Origin: a virus
Virus record (IMG/VR): IMGVR_UViG_3300026201_000011
Coordinates: 1-28,291 of that record
Direction: 5' to 3' (one strand)
DNA: 28,291 nucleotides
Shown here: one piece after another, positions 12,345-20,537 of the stretch
Position numbering within the stretch: the stretch's first letter is position 1
How the letters are laid out: the number at the start of each line of letters is the position of its first letter
Notes under the pieces: model-generated
Seen by the model: the letters and a program-made list of their open reading frames with translations, nothing else
Databases searched by the model: none
Told to the model about the DNA's origin: nothing
Position numbers and translations under genes: made by a program

Positions 12345-13223
12345 ATGTCTTTAATGCATGATGATTATAGGTTTTCTAGTTTTAACAATGGCCTGGATGC
12401 TGTCAAGAAGCACTATGATTATGAGATTCAAATAGCCAGGCTTGAGCATGAGAACTTCTTTATCGTTAGAGAGGATGATGGGTACGCTTTCAAGGCTGAT
12501 ATGAAGAGCAGGCATTACAGCGATGACATTCCAGAAGAAGATAATCCAAGATCAGCGCAGACTCAGATAAAATACTATGATGATGGGGATATTGAGGTAG
12601 ATTTTTCTGTGTCTAGAGGTGGAAGACATTGGGTATATAACCTGGATCAGCAGATTCTATCTGTGCTGCCGCCTAACATTCACTATTATGATTGCCGAGA
12701 TAAAAGATATTTTATCTACGATAAGAATGAGTCTGATGTTAGACGCACTCATTATGAAGTGAGTAAAGTGTTTGAAAAGAAAGATGATATCATTAGGTTC
12801 TGCAAGAATGGTGATGTCAAGGGCGCTAAAGAGATCAAGCGAGGTGGGAAAAAGTTCGCTGAAGATAAGCCACTTAAGGATCAGTTGGAGTCAAAGCACG
12901 TTAAAGAGATGACTAAAGCCAGGTTGGATAGTGATTTTCTGATTGAGTATAACCAATTATATGCTACCTTTAGGGGTATAAAAACAGGACTTTACCATAT
13001 GGCTTTAGAGATGTTTAAACCATCTGAGTTGCATGCTTATGGCGCTGCTCCAAACTCTGGTATGATCCGCAGGCTTCACGTTGCCCGGTTTATTAGAAGC
13101 ACAGAAGAATTGGCTAAAGCAGAGAAGTTAGCACTAAGTATTGTTGGTGATATTCCAGCCAGTTGTTTTGGACCTAGCCTAACAAGGATGAAAGAGAGAC
13201 ATGACACAAACGCAAATGTTTGA
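12345..13223 (+). CDS. 292-aa protein, unknown
   Basis: TAGGAGA precedes the ATG at 12345. The protein is rich in Tyr, Asp and Lys. The first 140 residues look like beta strands (VREDDGYAFKADMK; IKYYDDGDIEVDFSVSRGGRHWVYNL), and the second half is helical and basic. It follows the MoxR/VWA cassette after 9 bases and may belong to it functionally. No motif or family is recognised. Confidence 0.78.
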   Translation: MSLMHDDYRFSSFNNGLDAVKKHYDYEIQIARLEHENFFIVREDDGYAFKADMKSRHYSDDIPEEDNPRSAQTQIKYYDDGDIEVDFSVSRGGRHWVYNLDQQILSVLPPNIHYYDCRDKRYFIYDKNESDVRRTHYEVSKVFEKKDDIIRFCKNGDVKGAKEIKRGGKKFAEDKPLKDQLESKHVKEMTKARLDSDFLIEYNQLYATFRGIKTGLYHMALEMFKPSELHAYGAAPNSGMIRRLHVARFIRSTEELAKAEKLALSIVGDIPASCFGPSLTRMKERHDTNANV

Positions 13224-13422
13224 TAACTCAGCAGAACTTACTGAAGAGGATCATGATATACTTATGTTCTTACTAGATGAAACATCATGCAGTGTTGATG
13301 ATGGTAAGGATGATACGATCATGACTGATATGACACGCCTAAGAATGAGAGGGTTCGATGTGATCCAGTGTTATGATATAATGGATAGCACTGATAACAA
13401 TCCTTTCGGTTATGTAATATGA
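13201..13422 (+). CDS. 73-aa acidic protein, unknown
   Basis: The ATG at 13201 overlaps the preceding gene by 23 bases, with AAAGAGAGA just upstream. The product is acidic (TEEDHDILMFLLDETSCSVDDGKDD) and ends DNNPFGYVI. A similar DDNPFGS occurs in the 75-aa product at 14010-14237. Its TGA overlaps the methyltransferase ATG (ATGA). Function is unknown. Confidence 0.65.
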   Translation: MTQTQMFDNSAELTEEDHDILMFLLDETSCSVDDGKDDTIMTDMTRLRMRGFDVIQCYDIMDSTDNNPFGYVI

Positions 13423-13979
13423 AAACAATTTTATCTTTGTTTGATTACTCTGGCTCCTGGTCTAAACCTTATAAAGATGCAGGATATGATGTAGTTCAAA
13501 TGGATATAAAACATGGGCAGGATATAAGATGGACTTATCATTTAGATAAAGAGGTTCATGGTATTCTTATGGCTCCTCCATGTACTGCGTTTGCTGTGAG
13601 CGGTGCTCAGTACTGGAACGCTAAAGATCAGGATGGAAGGACTGTTGATGCTGTAGCATTAGTGGATGCAGCCCTAAGATTTGTTGCTTTGTATGATCCA
13701 GAATGGTGGGTGCTAGAGAATCCTGTTGGTAGATTAAGAAGATGGCTTGGACCTCCGACTCATATGTTTAATCCATGTGATTACGGTGACCCATACACTA
13801 AAAAGACTCTCTTGTGGGGTAAGTTTAATATCCCAAAAGAGAATCCAGTACCACCCCAAAAGGTATGCAAGCAGGGAAGTTGGATACAAAAGTTAGGTGG
13901 CAGTTCAGAGAGGACAAAAGAGTTAAGGAGTATGACACCACCTGGATTTGCTCAGGCATTTTTCGATGCCAACCCTTGA
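13419..13979 (+). CDS. Short DNA cytosine-C5 methyltransferase-like protein
   Basis: The 186-aa protein shows the core of C5-cytosine methyltransferases in order: a motif I-like start (LSLFDYSGSWSKPYKDAGYDVVQMDI), motif IV APPCTAF with the catalytic Cys at residue 55, and motif VI VLENPVG at 98-104. TKKTLLWG may stand for motif VIII. There is little room for a target recognition domain and no clear motif IX/X, so it is about half the usual size. It may methylate with relaxed specificity, need a partner, or be a degenerate relative. Coupled by ATGA to the upstream gene. Confidence 0.75.
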   Translation: MKTILSLFDYSGSWSKPYKDAGYDVVQMDIKHGQDIRWTYHLDKEVHGILMAPPCTAFAVSGAQYWNAKDQDGRTVDAVALVDAALRFVALYDPEWWVLENPVGRLRRWLGPPTHMFNPCDYGDPYTKKTLLWGKFNIPKENPVPPQKVCKQGSWIQKLGGSSERTKELRSMTPPGFAQAFFDANP

Positions 13980-13982
13980 GTA

Positions 13983-13991
13983 TGTTATAAT
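13983..13991 (+). promoter_or_regulatory. Extended -10 promoter candidate
   Basis: TGTTATAAT is a perfect extended -10 (TGnTATAAT), lying 19 bases before the ATG at 14010. The predicted start near 13998 leaves a leader of about 12 bases, containing AGGAGA. No strong -35 is seen. It could boost expression of the primase-helicase part of the operon. Confidence 0.45.
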
Positions 13992-14009
13992 ATATATAGG
14001 AGAAATTAA

Positions 14010-14237
14010 ATGTCTTTAAGATTAGAATACTTTAATAAAGATAATCTATCTGAAGGTTTATTGTTATTTGTTGATGACAATGATGATAATCCTTTCGGTA
14101 GTCCATACCATTTTACTTGGGAAGAAGCCAATGCATTGGTCTCTGTTATAATTGCTCACAGAGAAATGATGGATGCTAAGGAAAGGTTAGGAAGGCTTCC
14201 TGATTTAACTCCACCTGGAGTAGAGGAGTGGTCATAA
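14010..14237 (+). CDS. 75-aa protein, unknown
   Basis: AGGAGAA precedes the ATG. The product has a beta-like start (MSLRLEYFNKDNLSEGLLLFVDD), an acidic DNDDNPFGS turn shared with the 73-aa protein at 13201-13422, and a helix (TWEEANALVSVIIAHREMMDAKERL). Function is unrecognised. Confidence 0.65.
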   Translation: MSLRLEYFNKDNLSEGLLLFVDDNDDNPFGSPYHFTWEEANALVSVIIAHREMMDAKERLGRLPDLTPPGVEEWS

Positions 14238-14449
14238 ACTGGGGCAAGGGATCAGCATTTATGTTTGGTAGAATAGAAGGGGATGACACTCATAGAGTAG
14301 AGAGAAACCGTACCGCTGATGGTAAGAGATGGAAGTTTATGATATCAGATAACATTACATATAGATATGTGGATGATAGAGAATTCCATACCAAAGAAGA
14401 ACTTGAATCAGCAGTATTTGAATGGATAAGAAACAGGAAAAAGAAATGA
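14228..14449 (+). CDS. 73-aa protein, unknown (GTG start)
   Basis: A GTG at 14228 follows GGAG by 7 bases and overlaps the previous gene by 10 bases. An internal ATG at 14261 is the alternative. The protein is Arg/Asp-rich with beta-like stretches (RWKFMISDNITYRYVDD), then a helix with basic end (EWIRNRKKK). The TGA overlaps the primase ATG. No family is recognised. Confidence 0.6.
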   Translation: MVINWGKGSAFMFGRIEGDDTHRVERNRTADGKRWKFMISDNITYRYVDDREFHTKEELESAVFEWIRNRKKK

Positions 14450-16209
14450 AAACATTTAGTGATTTTGGTATAAAGATACCGGCTCGCAGTTCAGCTGGCC
14501 AGGTAAATACACAATGTCCAGAATGTTCTTCTCAACGTAGGAAGAAGAAAGCACCTTGCTTGTCTGTAAATGTAGATGAAGGTGTGTGGCTATGCCATCA
14601 CTGTGGCTGGGCGGGAACGCTAAGCAATGGAACCAATGGTAACAATGTGTCACTGCATTGGAGGAAGCCTAAGTTTACCAAGCCTGAGCCACTGCCTGTT
14701 ACTGCGCTTAGTCCTGAAGTTGTTAAATGGTTTGCCGATAGAGGCATAAGTGAAACAACTCTAGAAGAAACTAAGATCAATGAGCGCAAGGTTTATATGC
14801 CGCAGATAGAGGCTCTGTCTAACTCTATTGCTTTTCCATACTACAAGAATGGAGAGTTAATCAATGTAAAGTACAGAGATGCAAAGAAGAACTTTCGTTT
14901 AGAGGCGGGAGCACAGCGTGGATTCTATGGCATTGATGACATTGAAGGTGATGATATACATTGTGTTATTGTTGAGGGAGAGATAGATAAGTTGTCGTTA
15001 TGGGAGGCAGGGATTAGAACTTGTGTGAGTGTGCCAGATGGAGCACCACCTGTTAATAGTTCTGATTACTCCTCTAAGTTTGATTACTTAAATGATCCGT
15101 GGCTACACTCAGAGAAGTTTAATAATGTTTCTAGGTTTGTTATCGCTGTTGATAACGATGAACCTGGTGCAAAACTAGAGAATGAATTATCCCGCAGACT
15201 AGGCAAGGATAGATGTTATAGAGTAGTGTGGCCTGAAGGATGTAAAGATGCTAACGATGTCTTGGTTAAGTATGGTAAGACTGTATTGTCTGAGTGTATC
15301 GAACACGCTAAACCATACCCAATCATGGGTACTTACGATGCTACCCATATGTCAGACTCTATTGATAGGCTCTATGAGGGAGACATTGAGAAGGGTGTAA
15401 GTACAGGTTGGGAGACTATTGACCCATACTATTTAGTTAGACCAGGAGCATTCACAGTAGTAACAGGTATACCCAGTAGTGGTAAATCAAATTGGTTAGA
15501 TGCAATGATGGTAAATGTAGCAAAGAATCAGGGTTGGAACTTCGCTATCTTTTCTCCAGAGAATCAACCACTTGAGGATCATATGGCTAGGGTGCTAGAG
15601 AAATATGTTGGTCATCCTTTCTTCGATGGGCCTACTCCATGTATGACTAAGGAAGAACTAGAAGATGGCAAGCAGTGGCTGACCAAACACTTCACTTGGA
15701 TTCTACCTGACGATGATAAGGAGTGGTCTATTGATGTTATTCTAGATGCTGCAAAAAGGTTGGTGCTTACTAAGGGTATCCGCGGTCTTGTTATTGACCC
15801 GTGGAATGAGCTTGAACACTTGCGTAGAGATGGTCAGTCTGAGACAGAATATATTTCTGTGGCACTAAAGAGGGTACGTCAATTTGCTAGAAAGTATGGT
15901 ATACATTTGTGGATTGTTGCACATCCTGCCAAGTTATATCGTGATAAGAATGGAAAGATTCCTATCCCAACTCCATATGATATCAGTGGCTCTGCTAGAT
16001 GGAGGGATAAGTCTGATAACTGTATCACCGTATGGCGTGACCTATCTACTGAGGGAGGCAGTATCATTGAGGTTCATGTCCAAAAGGTTAGATTCAAGCA
16101 GGATGGTAAGATAGGTGTTGGGGAATTAACTTATAACTGGAGAACTGGAACATATCATTTGCCATACAATGCCGCAAGAGAAGTTCCGCCAATAGTATTA
16201 AATGGATAA
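14446..16209 (+). CDS. Primase-helicase (T7 gp4-like layout)
   Basis: The product is 587 aa from the ATG at 14446 (ATGA overlap, AGGAAA upstream). An N-terminal zinc site has CPEC at 24-27 and CHHC at 50-53. The TOPRIM primase core has IVEGEID near 175-181 and AVDNDEPG at 234-241. The C-terminal RecA/DnaB-type helicase has Walker A GIPSSGKS at 341-348, Walker B GLVIDP with Asp at 451, and a His-containing motif IVAHPAK. It unwinds the fork and lays RNA primers. All key elements look intact and length is close to T7 gp4. It is central to the early replication block. Confidence 0.92.
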   Translation: MKTFSDFGIKIPARSSAGQVNTQCPECSSQRRKKKAPCLSVNVDEGVWLCHHCGWAGTLSNGTNGNNVSLHWRKPKFTKPEPLPVTALSPEVVKWFADRGISETTLEETKINERKVYMPQIEALSNSIAFPYYKNGELINVKYRDAKKNFRLEAGAQRGFYGIDDIEGDDIHCVIVEGEIDKLSLWEAGIRTCVSVPDGAPPVNSSDYSSKFDYLNDPWLHSEKFNNVSRFVIAVDNDEPGAKLENELSRRLGKDRCYRVVWPEGCKDANDVLVKYGKTVLSECIEHAKPYPIMGTYDATHMSDSIDRLYEGDIEKGVSTGWETIDPYYLVRPGAFTVVTGIPSSGKSNWLDAMMVNVAKNQGWNFAIFSPENQPLEDHMARVLEKYVGHPFFDGPTPCMTKEELEDGKQWLTKHFTWILPDDDKEWSIDVILDAAKRLVLTKGIRGLVIDPWNELEHLRRDGQSETEYISVALKRVRQFARKYGIHLWIVAHPAKLYRDKNGKIPIPTPYDISGSARWRDKSDNCITVWRDLSTEGGSIIEVHVQKVRFKQDGKIGVGELTYNWRTGTYHLPYNAAREVPPIVLNG

Positions 16210-16513
16210 GACATGGAAAAAGTTTGAGCGTTGGGTAGGTGAATTCCTTACTGAGTTAGGGGATAAATCTAATAGGGTTCCAATAACAGGTAGATCAAGA
16301 GGTAGTGCGCCAGATGTTACAAGCGATCGTCTATCTATTGAATGTAAGTATCGTAAGTCAATACCTGGATGGATCAAGGAAGCAATGGAGCAAGCGGTAG
16401 CATCATCCAGGGATGGTAAAGTTCCTGTAGTTTTTATAAAGGAGAACGGTGCACCGTTTGATGATACACTTATAGTCTTTAGGGCTAAGGATTTTAGGGA
16501 GAAATTAAAATGA
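16202..16513 (+). CDS. PD-(D/E)xK nuclease, resolvase-like
   Basis: This 103-aa protein has the small PD-(D/E)xK layout: Glu in FERWVGEFL, PDV with Asp 38, and IECKY with Glu 47 and Lys 49, then helix and strand (KVPVVFIKENG). Archaeal Hjc and phage Holliday-junction-resolvase-like enzymes share it. It overlaps the primase-helicase end by 8 bases. A role in resolving branched DNA before packaging fits the recombination genes nearby; a VRR-type nuclease is the alternative. Confidence 0.75.
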   Translation: MDKTWKKFERWVGEFLTELGDKSNRVPITGRSRGSAPDVTSDRLSIECKYRKSIPGWIKEAMEQAVASSRDGKVPVVFIKENGAPFDDTLIVFRAKDFREKLK

Positions 16514-16719
16514 AACGTGAATACTTTAATCTGGCAAGAGCGATAGCGAGTGAGGACCCTCCATGTACTCCTTGTGTTGAATACAAAAGGTGTGCCGAGA
16601 ACAAACTTGCATGCGAATCATATGAAAACTATTACGCAACTGGAGAAATAATGGGTAGCAGGAAACCAAACAAAGTAATCTATAGGGATATATTTGATGT
16701 CGGGTTTGGAAGCACTTAA
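16510..16719 (+). CDS. 69-aa small zinc-binding-like protein
   Basis: The protein has four Cys in a compact patch: PPCTPCVEYKRCAENKLAC (Cys at about 19, 22, 28 and 35), followed by an aromatic helix (ESYENYYATG). This spacing suggests a zinc knuckle. From memory similar short proteins are common in phage replication regions, with no known function. It is coupled by ATGA to the nuclease gene and overlaps the next gene by 23 bases. Confidence 0.65.
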   Translation: MKREYFNLARAIASEDPPCTPCVEYKRCAENKLACESYENYYATGEIMGSRKPNKVIYRDIFDVGFGST

Positions 16720-17227
16720 ATACTTAACAATTAAATCTAGCTCTGTTCTTGAGCCTAGAGGTGGCCCACCTTGGGAGGATATTGCGGCAACTCTAGCAAG
16801 AGCAAGCGACATAGCAGCATCTTATGGTAGGTACAAGTATTGTCTTGAAAAGAAATGGCGCAACAAATTATTGAGGCCGTTGTTTGATGAGGCAATGAAA
16901 CTTAAATGGCATAAATCAATAACACCAGAAGATATATTTAACGTAGTTGGTTTAGCATTAGATGAATCTGTTAATCCATCTATATGTCCCAAGTGTAACG
17001 GAAGGAAGGAAGTTATAATCTTAGATAAACTGTACACTTGTGACTTATGTCTTGGAGTAGGGAGAAAATCTATGTCAGATAGAACTAGATCATCTTATTT
17101 AAATAAAGGTAGACATATATTTAATACTCATATTAAATATAATTATTTTAATAGAATAATACCTATAATAGAAGAATGGGAACTAGAACTACAAAGAGTA
17201 TTTAATCCATACCGGAGAGTGAAGTGA
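16697..17227 (+). CDS. Zinc-finger protein, possibly Q-like antiterminator
   Basis: ATG at 16697 (a TTG lies directly before it) gives 176 aa. The N-terminal 90 residues are helical with an HTH-like stretch (KSITPEDIFNVVGLALDES). The C-terminal part has CPKC at 97-100 and CDLCLGVGRK at 115-124, a DnaJ-type four-Cys zinc finger. Helical DNA-binding plus CxxCxGxG finger resembles lambdoid phage Q-type antitermination proteins; I give that as a possibility only. The end overlaps the HNH gene (GTGA). Confidence 0.65.
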   Translation: MSGLEALKYLTIKSSSVLEPRGGPPWEDIAATLARASDIAASYGRYKYCLEKKWRNKLLRPLFDEAMKLKWHKSITPEDIFNVVGLALDESVNPSICPKCNGRKEVIILDKLYTCDLCLGVGRKSMSDRTRSSYLNKGRHIFNTHIKYNYFNRIIPIIEEWELELQRVFNPYRRVK

Positions 17228-17490
17228 AGAATAAGAAGTATCTTAAATGGGTAGCGGAACAACCATGTATATACTGTGCCAAAGAATCCCAGGCTCACCA
17301 TCTTAGAGTCAATACCTTGGGCGCAGGAATGGGAAAGAAAGTTCCAGACTATTTCACATTACCGGTATGCTATAATTGTCATGCTGATTGTCACAATGGT
17401 ACGATTGATAAAGAAACTCAGATGAGGTGGTGCTTACAGACAATAGGCAGGGCATTCGAATATGGTATAATAGAATGGAGGGATAAATGA
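17224..17490 (+). CDS. HNH-type / DUF968-like nuclease
   Basis: A GTG start gives 88 aa. The sequence has CIYC at 15-18, AHHLR at 24-28, and CYNCHADCH at 49-57, the usual Cys pair, His pair and second Cys/His cluster of small HNH or DUF968-like recombination nucleases (lambda NinG/Rap neighbours). It lies directly before ninB, as recombination genes do in lambdoid nin regions. Likely cuts branched DNA; substrate not shown. Confidence 0.75.
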   Translation: MKNKKYLKWVAEQPCIYCAKESQAHHLRVNTLGAGMGKKVPDYFTLPVCYNCHADCHNGTIDKETQMRWCLQTIGRAFEYGIIEWRDK

Positions 17491-17897
17491 AAACGCAACG
17501 GTTCAAGTTATATGATTTACACCAGAAAAATAGATGCGTTGATTATGTAAAGGCGTTAAAGAATAGTTCTAAGGAACCTTATGAAGTTATCATAAGACCA
17601 TATAACAAAAAGAACCAAAGGTCTATTGACCAGAACAACAGGTACTGGCACATTATTAGAGCAGCTGCAAACGAAATCGGATATACTGCTAACGAGTTGC
17701 ACTCAATCATGTGTGTTCAAATCCTGGGGACTAACACAGTAACCAACCTAGAAGGGGAGCCGGTTGAAGTAGCAGTACAAACATCAGGGCTTAGCGTTGA
17801 ACAGTTCGCTGAGTATATGGAAAGAGTTGAATCTGTTTTGATTGAGGCTGGATTCTATAACCCAACAACCATGAGCAGGGAGATCAATCAGTTATGA
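17487..17897 (+). CDS. ninB: NinB-family recombination protein
   Basis: The 136-aa protein carries the NinB hallmark: RSIDQNNRYWHIIRAAANEI at about 48-67, then a helical core and SGLSVEQFAEYMERVE near 108-123. NinB (lambda Orf) binds single-stranded DNA and acts like a recombination mediator, helping strand-annealing proteins load. It overlaps the HNH gene by ATGA and is close to the Rad52-type annealing protein. Length matches the family. Confidence 0.87.
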   Translation: MKTQRFKLYDLHQKNRCVDYVKALKNSSKEPYEVIIRPYNKKNQRSIDQNNRYWHIIRAAANEIGYTANELHSIMCVQILGTNTVTNLEGEPVEVAVQTSGLSVEQFAEYMERVESVLIEAGFYNPTTMSREINQL

Positions 17898-18043
17898 GTT
17901 GGAGACAGCAGCAAGTAACAGAAGAAGAACAGTTCAAGGAGGAATATGAAGAGTGGTTAGATAAGATGCAAAAGGAAGATGAAGAAGATCATTACCTGGA
18001 GTATCTAGATTCACTTAAAAAAGAAAGGGATAAGCATGAATAA
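17894..18043 (+). CDS. 49-aa acidic helical protein, unknown
   Basis: An ATG at 17894 overlaps the ninB stop (ATGA). The 49-residue product is nearly all Glu, Asp, Lys and Gln with aromatic residues (MSWRQQQVTEEEQFKEEYEE), a likely single helix. It overlaps the following annealing-protein gene by 8 bases. The internal AAGGAGGAATATG is a chance match within coding sequence. No family recognised. Confidence 0.6.
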   Translation: MSWRQQQVTEEEQFKEEYEEWLDKMQKEDEEDHYLEYLDSLKKERDKHE

Positions 18044-18461
18044 GATAGAGATGGCATTGAAGAGACCGTTCCCTGAGTCGAAGATTCGTTGGCGCAAGGG
18101 CGGAGGTGGCGCTGAGTTAGCGTACATCACTGCTCGAGATGTAATGGACAGGTTCGATGAAACAGTTGGCGTTGCTAACTGGCAGACCAAGTACCAGTGG
18201 ATTGGTGATCGTATGATCTGTGAGTTATCAGTTAAGATTGATGGTGAATGGATTACCAAGTCAGATGGTGCCGATGATTCTAATATCGAAGGTGCAAAGG
18301 GAGGTATCTCAGACGCTCTCAAACGAGCAGCAGTGCTCTTTGGAATAGGCAGATATCTGTACCACCCCAATGCTTTTGATCGTAATAAGAAGGCTGCTGC
18401 GTGGGCTACGCCGGAAGGTTTCGATGAACTAATGGAGAAGAGAAATGAAACCAAGAAGTAA
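18036..18461 (+). CDS. Rad52-type single-strand annealing protein
   Basis: The 141-aa protein matches the core of Rad52/Rad22-like phage annealing proteins: YITARDVMDRFDETVGVANWQ, a beta-sheet segment (TKYQWIGDRMICELSVKIDG), and the conserved helix region GGISDALKRAAVLFGIGRYLY near 95-117. It anneals complementary single strands. Its exonuclease partner is encoded two genes downstream (18714-19475), and NinB just upstream. Confidence 0.88.
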   Translation: MNKIEMALKRPFPESKIRWRKGGGGAELAYITARDVMDRFDETVGVANWQTKYQWIGDRMICELSVKIDGEWITKSDGADDSNIEGAKGGISDALKRAAVLFGIGRYLYHPNAFDRNKKAAAWATPEGFDELMEKRNETKK

Positions 18462-18714
18462 GAATAAAAAAGAAAAACAGTATGACAACCTGCAAGTAGA
18501 GAAGGCTAAAAACAGGCTAATCAAAGAAGCAATTGCATTTGAGAATATGTTTACAGAATGCGATGGTGATATATACTACAGCATGTATAAAGATTTCAAT
18601 CATGCAGTGTTATATTATGAGAGAGAAAAAGAGATAGCAGATATGCCAAAGGTTTCAAAAGAATGGGACTGGAGCGAAGGAGTAGTTGGAGAGTTTAGAT
18701 ATAGGGGTATCTGA
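18445..18714 (+). CDS. 89-aa protein, unknown
   Basis: GGAGAAGAG precedes the ATG at 18445, which overlaps the annealing-protein gene by 17 bases. The product is basic at the N-terminus (MKPRSKNKKEKQ), then helical and Tyr-rich (GDIYYSMYKDFNHAVLYYEREKEI), ending EFRYRGI. It sits between annealing protein and exonuclease and may be part of that complex, but no motif shows it. Confidence 0.65.
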   Translation: MKPRSKNKKEKQYDNLQVEKAKNRLIKEAIAFENMFTECDGDIYYSMYKDFNHAVLYYEREKEIADMPKVSKEWDWSEGVVGEFRYRGI

Positions 18715-19475
18715 TGCATTGGTATAACAGAGAAGGTGAGCCTTGTCATTTCGTTAAAGGAAAGAACGGAAAGACTAGAGCAACAACACTGAGAGATGCT
18801 AGGAAACATGGATGGATGCCATCTGTTACATCTGTCCTAGATATTTTAGCAAAGCCAGGGCTTGACAATTGGAAGATCAACAAAACTATTGAGGCTGCTG
18901 CTACAGTAGATAGAAGTTTTGCTGATGTTGACGTATGGAAAGCCAAGGTTATTGAGGAGAGTAAGCGTGAAACAATAGAGGCATCTGAAAGAGGTAGCAG
19001 GATACATGATATGTTAGAGTCCTGTTTCAAGAAAGAGTTAGAGCCTACAGGAGATGACGCTGACATCTTTCATGCAGTAGATGCATTGCTAAAAGTAAAC
19101 TGCGGTGAACAGAACTGGAGATCAGAAGAAGTAGTATGTAATATTCAGAAAGGTTATGGTGGTATGATTGATTTGGTATCAGATGAATGGGTCATTGACT
19201 TCAAGACCAAAGAGTTCACTACTGGTAGCAAACAATTGGCATATGAATCAATGGCTTACCAATTGATCGCTTATGAAAGAGCATTGCCTGCACCACCTAA
19301 ACGAATTGCTAATGTATTTATTAGCGCAAACAATCCTGGAGTAGTAGTATTTCACGAGTGGGATAAGGATGACTTCAATAGGTACTGGACTATATTTGAA
19401 TCATCTTTAATCCTTTGGAAAAATGTAAAGAAGTATTGGCCCGAAAGACACGGAGAAAACAATGAAGGGAATTAA
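18714..19475 (+). CDS. RecB/Cas4-like PD-(D/E)xK exonuclease
   Basis: The 253-aa protein has the RecB-family nuclease motifs in order: GSRIHDML (motif I, His 98), GMIDL (Asp 153), IDFKTK (Asp 162, Lys 164), and QLIAYERA (Gln 183, Tyr 187). It likely resects double-strand ends to feed single strands to the Rad52-type annealing protein, as in lambda exo/beta pairs. It starts on the stop of the previous gene (TGATG) and overlaps SSB by 14 bases. Confidence 0.85.
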   Translation: MHWYNREGEPCHFVKGKNGKTRATTLRDARKHGWMPSVTSVLDILAKPGLDNWKINKTIEAAATVDRSFADVDVWKAKVIEESKRETIEASERGSRIHDMLESCFKKELEPTGDDADIFHAVDALLKVNCGEQNWRSEEVVCNIQKGYGGMIDLVSDEWVIDFKTKEFTTGSKQLAYESMAYQLIAYERALPAPPKRIANVFISANNPGVVVFHEWDKDDFNRYWTIFESSLILWKNVKKYWPERHGENNEGN

Positions 19476-19896
19476 CAAAGCAATCATCCTTGGTAATGTC
19501 TGGAAAGACCCAGTCATTCGTACCACTAAGAACGATAGTAAGATTGCTCAGGTTTCTATGGTTACCGAATCAGGATACGGAGAATATAAGAAAGCCGACT
19601 GGCACAATGTAGTATTCTTTGGCAAGCAAGCCGAGGTAGTAGATAACTACGTAACCAAAGGTACAAATCTGTACGTTGAAGGATCAATTGATTATCGTAA
19701 GTATACTGATAAGAGTGGTGTAGAAAAATACACAACTGACATTAAAGGTTATCAGTTACAGATGATTAATAGTCCTGATGCATACAAGGAAGTAGAAGGG
19801 TCAGCACCAGAAGGTAAGCGAGAGGTTTCAGCTTCTGCTAAAGCAGAGATGGCATCTATTAGCGACCAGGTAGCTGCCGATGACATACCGTTCTAA
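19462..19896 (+). CDS. ssb: Single-stranded DNA-binding protein
   Basis: The 144-aa protein has the bacterial SSB OB-fold: NKAIILGNVWKDPVIRTTKN, WHNVVFFGKQAEVV, and YVEGSIDYRKYTDKSGVEKYTTDI. A spacer rich in Ala, Ser and Glu leads to the C-terminal acidic tip DDIPF, which docks SSB partners including host replication proteins. CGGAGA precedes the ATG. The tip ends exactly like host SSBs, so it may recruit host enzymes. Confidence 0.95.
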   Translation: MKGINKAIILGNVWKDPVIRTTKNDSKIAQVSMVTESGYGEYKKADWHNVVFFGKQAEVVDNYVTKGTNLYVEGSIDYRKYTDKSGVEKYTTDIKGYQLQMINSPDAYKEVEGSAPEGKREVSASAKAEMASISDQVAADDIPF

Positions 19897-20095
19897 GGGT
19901 GAGCCAAGAGATGAGATCATCTATTTCCTTGCAAGACATATCTATGCTAACCCAAAAGAAAAATCTGTTAAGTTTAGTTCTTGGGCTGAATGTTTCAGAC
20001 ACCATGCAGGATGTACTTTGCAGGAATACATGGAGTATGCTAAAGAAAATAACCTAAAGGAAAAGTATATACATGAGCGACAAAATAGAAGTTGA
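19880..20095 (+). CDS. 71-aa protein, unknown
   Basis: The frame overlaps the SSB gene by 17 bases and the dUTPase gene by 23. The 71-aa product is basic and aromatic with one Cys pair (WAECFRHHAGCTLQEYMEYA), helical at the end. Ribosome binding signals are weak, so coupling to ssb is likely. No family is recognised. Confidence 0.6.
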   Translation: MTYRSKGEPRDEIIYFLARHIYANPKEKSVKFSSWAECFRHHAGCTLQEYMEYAKENNLKEKYIHERQNRS

Positions 20096-20537
20096 CTTGA
20101 TGGACATCGCTTATTCCGCACCGGAAAGAGCAACCGAGTTCTCTGTTGGGTATGATATTTACTCAGCAGAGGACCAGTGCATTAGACCATTGGATAGAAA
20201 ACTTATCCGTACAGGATTTAAGTTACACCTTCCAGTAGGGATTGAAGCGCAGATAAGAACCCGTAGCGGATTAGCAAACAAACATGGAGTATTTGTTTTA
20301 AACTCTCCTGGAACTATTGACCCTGACTATAGGGGAGAGGTAAAGGTATTGTTGTTTAACTCGGGACCTACTCCATTTGATATTGAGAGAGGAGATAGAA
20401 TTGCTCAGATGGTATTCGCTTATTACTTGTCACCAGTTATTAGCGAAGGGGCCGCTGTAAGTTACATAAGAGGTGAAGGAGGTTTCGGTAGTACAGGTAT
20501 TAATGATATTAAATTGGATAAAGTGAATGAAATTTAA
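20073..20537 (+). CDS. dut: dUTPase
   Basis: The 154-aa protein carries the trimeric dUTPase motifs: FSVGYDIYS (motif I), RTRSGLANKHG (II), GTIDPDYRGEV (III, with catalytic Asp), RIAQMVF (IV), and EGGFGSTG (V, the P-loop-like tail). It hydrolyses dUTP to dUMP, keeping uracil out of DNA and feeding thymidylate synthesis. It is coupled to RNR. AAGGAA lies before the ATG at 20073. Confidence 0.95.
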   Translation: MSDKIEVDLMDIAYSAPERATEFSVGYDIYSAEDQCIRPLDRKLIRTGFKLHLPVGIEAQIRTRSGLANKHGVFVLNSPGTIDPDYRGEVKVLLFNSGPTPFDIERGDRIAQMVFAYYLSPVISEGAAVSYIRGEGGFGSTGINDIKLDKVNEI

